DNA from: Chloroflexota bacterium
GTDB lineage: Bacteria; Chloroflexota; Limnocylindria; QHBO01
Assembly: GCA_024636135.1 (NCBI GenBank)
Contig: JAGXHP010000065.1
Span: forward strand, 1 to 5,670
Length of the DNA stretch: 5,670 bases
Direction of reading: 5' to 3'
Shown here: one piece after another, positions 5,405 to 5,670 of the stretch
Numbering within the stretch: position 1 is the first letter of the stretch
Layout of the letters: each line of letters opens with the position of its first letter
Position numbers and translations under genes: made by a program
Notes under the pieces: model-generated
Database searches by the model: none
The model's input: only the letters and a program-made list of their open reading frames with translations
Told to the model about the DNA's origin: nothing

Positions 5405-5670
5405 GGGGATTCGCGGTAGGGAGCGCGCCATTCGGGGGCGGGGAAATCTTGAGCGAAGTAGGCGCGGGAGCGGCTGATCCGGCCGTCGCGAACCTGGAAG
5501 ATGTTGAGCACCCACCACAAGCTGCCGTCCGGGTAGCGCGAACGGATGACCGCGGTGCCCCGCGTCCCCGTGCCCTCGACGCGAATCACCGTGTATGACG
5601 GCGTGAGCGCGTAGGCCTCGTCGCCGAAGACCTCCGCCAGCTGCGAGCCGCCCGGATCCATGTCGGGGTA
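5401..5670 (-). CDS. SnoaL/NTF2-like protein (C-terminal part, runs off right edge)
   Basis: The frame is open from the window edge to the TGA at 5401-5403, giving 89 residues. The Met at 5661 is probably internal, since the three codons before it (Tyr-Pro-Asp) are open and the fold needs a longer N-terminus. The visible part shows the later strands of the cone-shaped NTF2-like fold: YTVIRVEGTG, then TAVIRSRYPDGSLWWVLNIF, then QVRDGRISRSRAYFAQDF, ending in APEWRAPY. The pattern of a strand ending in RDGRI, then YFA and PAPEWR, is common in stand-alone nuclear transport factor 2 family proteins of actinobacteria and chloroflexi. Members include polyketide cyclases, ketosteroid isomerases and many of unknown function. 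The catalytic residues expected near the N-terminus are outside the window, so no activity can be assigned. It converges on the MmgE/PrpD gene 35 nt away and may belong to a separate unit. Confidence 0.78.
   Translation of the reverse strand, partial: YPDMDPGGSQLAEVFGDEAYALTPSYTVIRVEGTGTRGTAVIRSRYPDGSLWWVLNIFQVRDGRISRSRAYFAQDFPAPEWRAPYRESP

Noticed and set aside
3998..5518. Long minus-strand open frame (506 codons) opposite the MmgE/PrpD gene
   Set aside because: Arg/Gly/His-rich composition with no recognisable domain; it is the antisense shadow of a GC-rich gene and would cover two supported genes.

Overview
The window reads as a GC-rich bacterial chromosome segment. Codons strongly favour G or C at the third position, Shine-Dalgarno sites are of the GGAG(G) type, and -10/-35 promoters look like those of the housekeeping sigma factor. 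The protein families fit a soil or environmental Actinomycetota- or Chloroflexota-like bacterium, but nothing in the window fixes the taxon. I see no rRNA, tRNA, CRISPR array, insertion sequence or phage gene.

Layout. Positions 1-849 (minus) carry the first 283 residues of a thiamine-diphosphate (ThDP) enzyme of the acetolactate synthase/benzoylformate decarboxylase superfamily; the gene runs off the left edge. A 177-bp divergent control region (850-1026) holds a good promoter for it. It separates the gene from an IclR-family regulator (1027-1902, plus), followed 14 nt later by an NAD(P)-dependent aldehyde dehydrogenase (1917-3365, plus). Converging on that gene is a small alpha/beta-barrel protein (3381-3941, minus), which appears to start at a TTG codon with its own Shine-Dalgarno. 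It is divergent, across a 62-bp shared promoter region, from a complete MmgE/PrpD-family protein (4004-5365, plus). The right edge holds the C-terminal part of a SnoaL/NTF2-like protein (5401 to the edge, minus), converging on the MmgE/PrpD gene. Every gap is under 180 bp, so no stretch over 300 bp lacks a gene.

How it may work together. The set looks like an accessory catabolic locus: a ThDP lyase or decarboxylase that could release or condense an aldehyde, an aldehyde dehydrogenase to oxidise it, an MmgE/PrpD-type lyase/hydratase/isomerase, two small barrel or cone-fold proteins of the kind often found beside degradative enzymes, and an IclR regulator that probably senses the substrate. The substrate cannot be read from the sequence. 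The most interesting points are the altered active-site motif in the MmgE/PrpD protein, the compact overlapping divergent promoters, paired stem-loops over the stop codons at both convergent junctions, and a possible nine-codon remnant of a lost Rossmann-fold gene.
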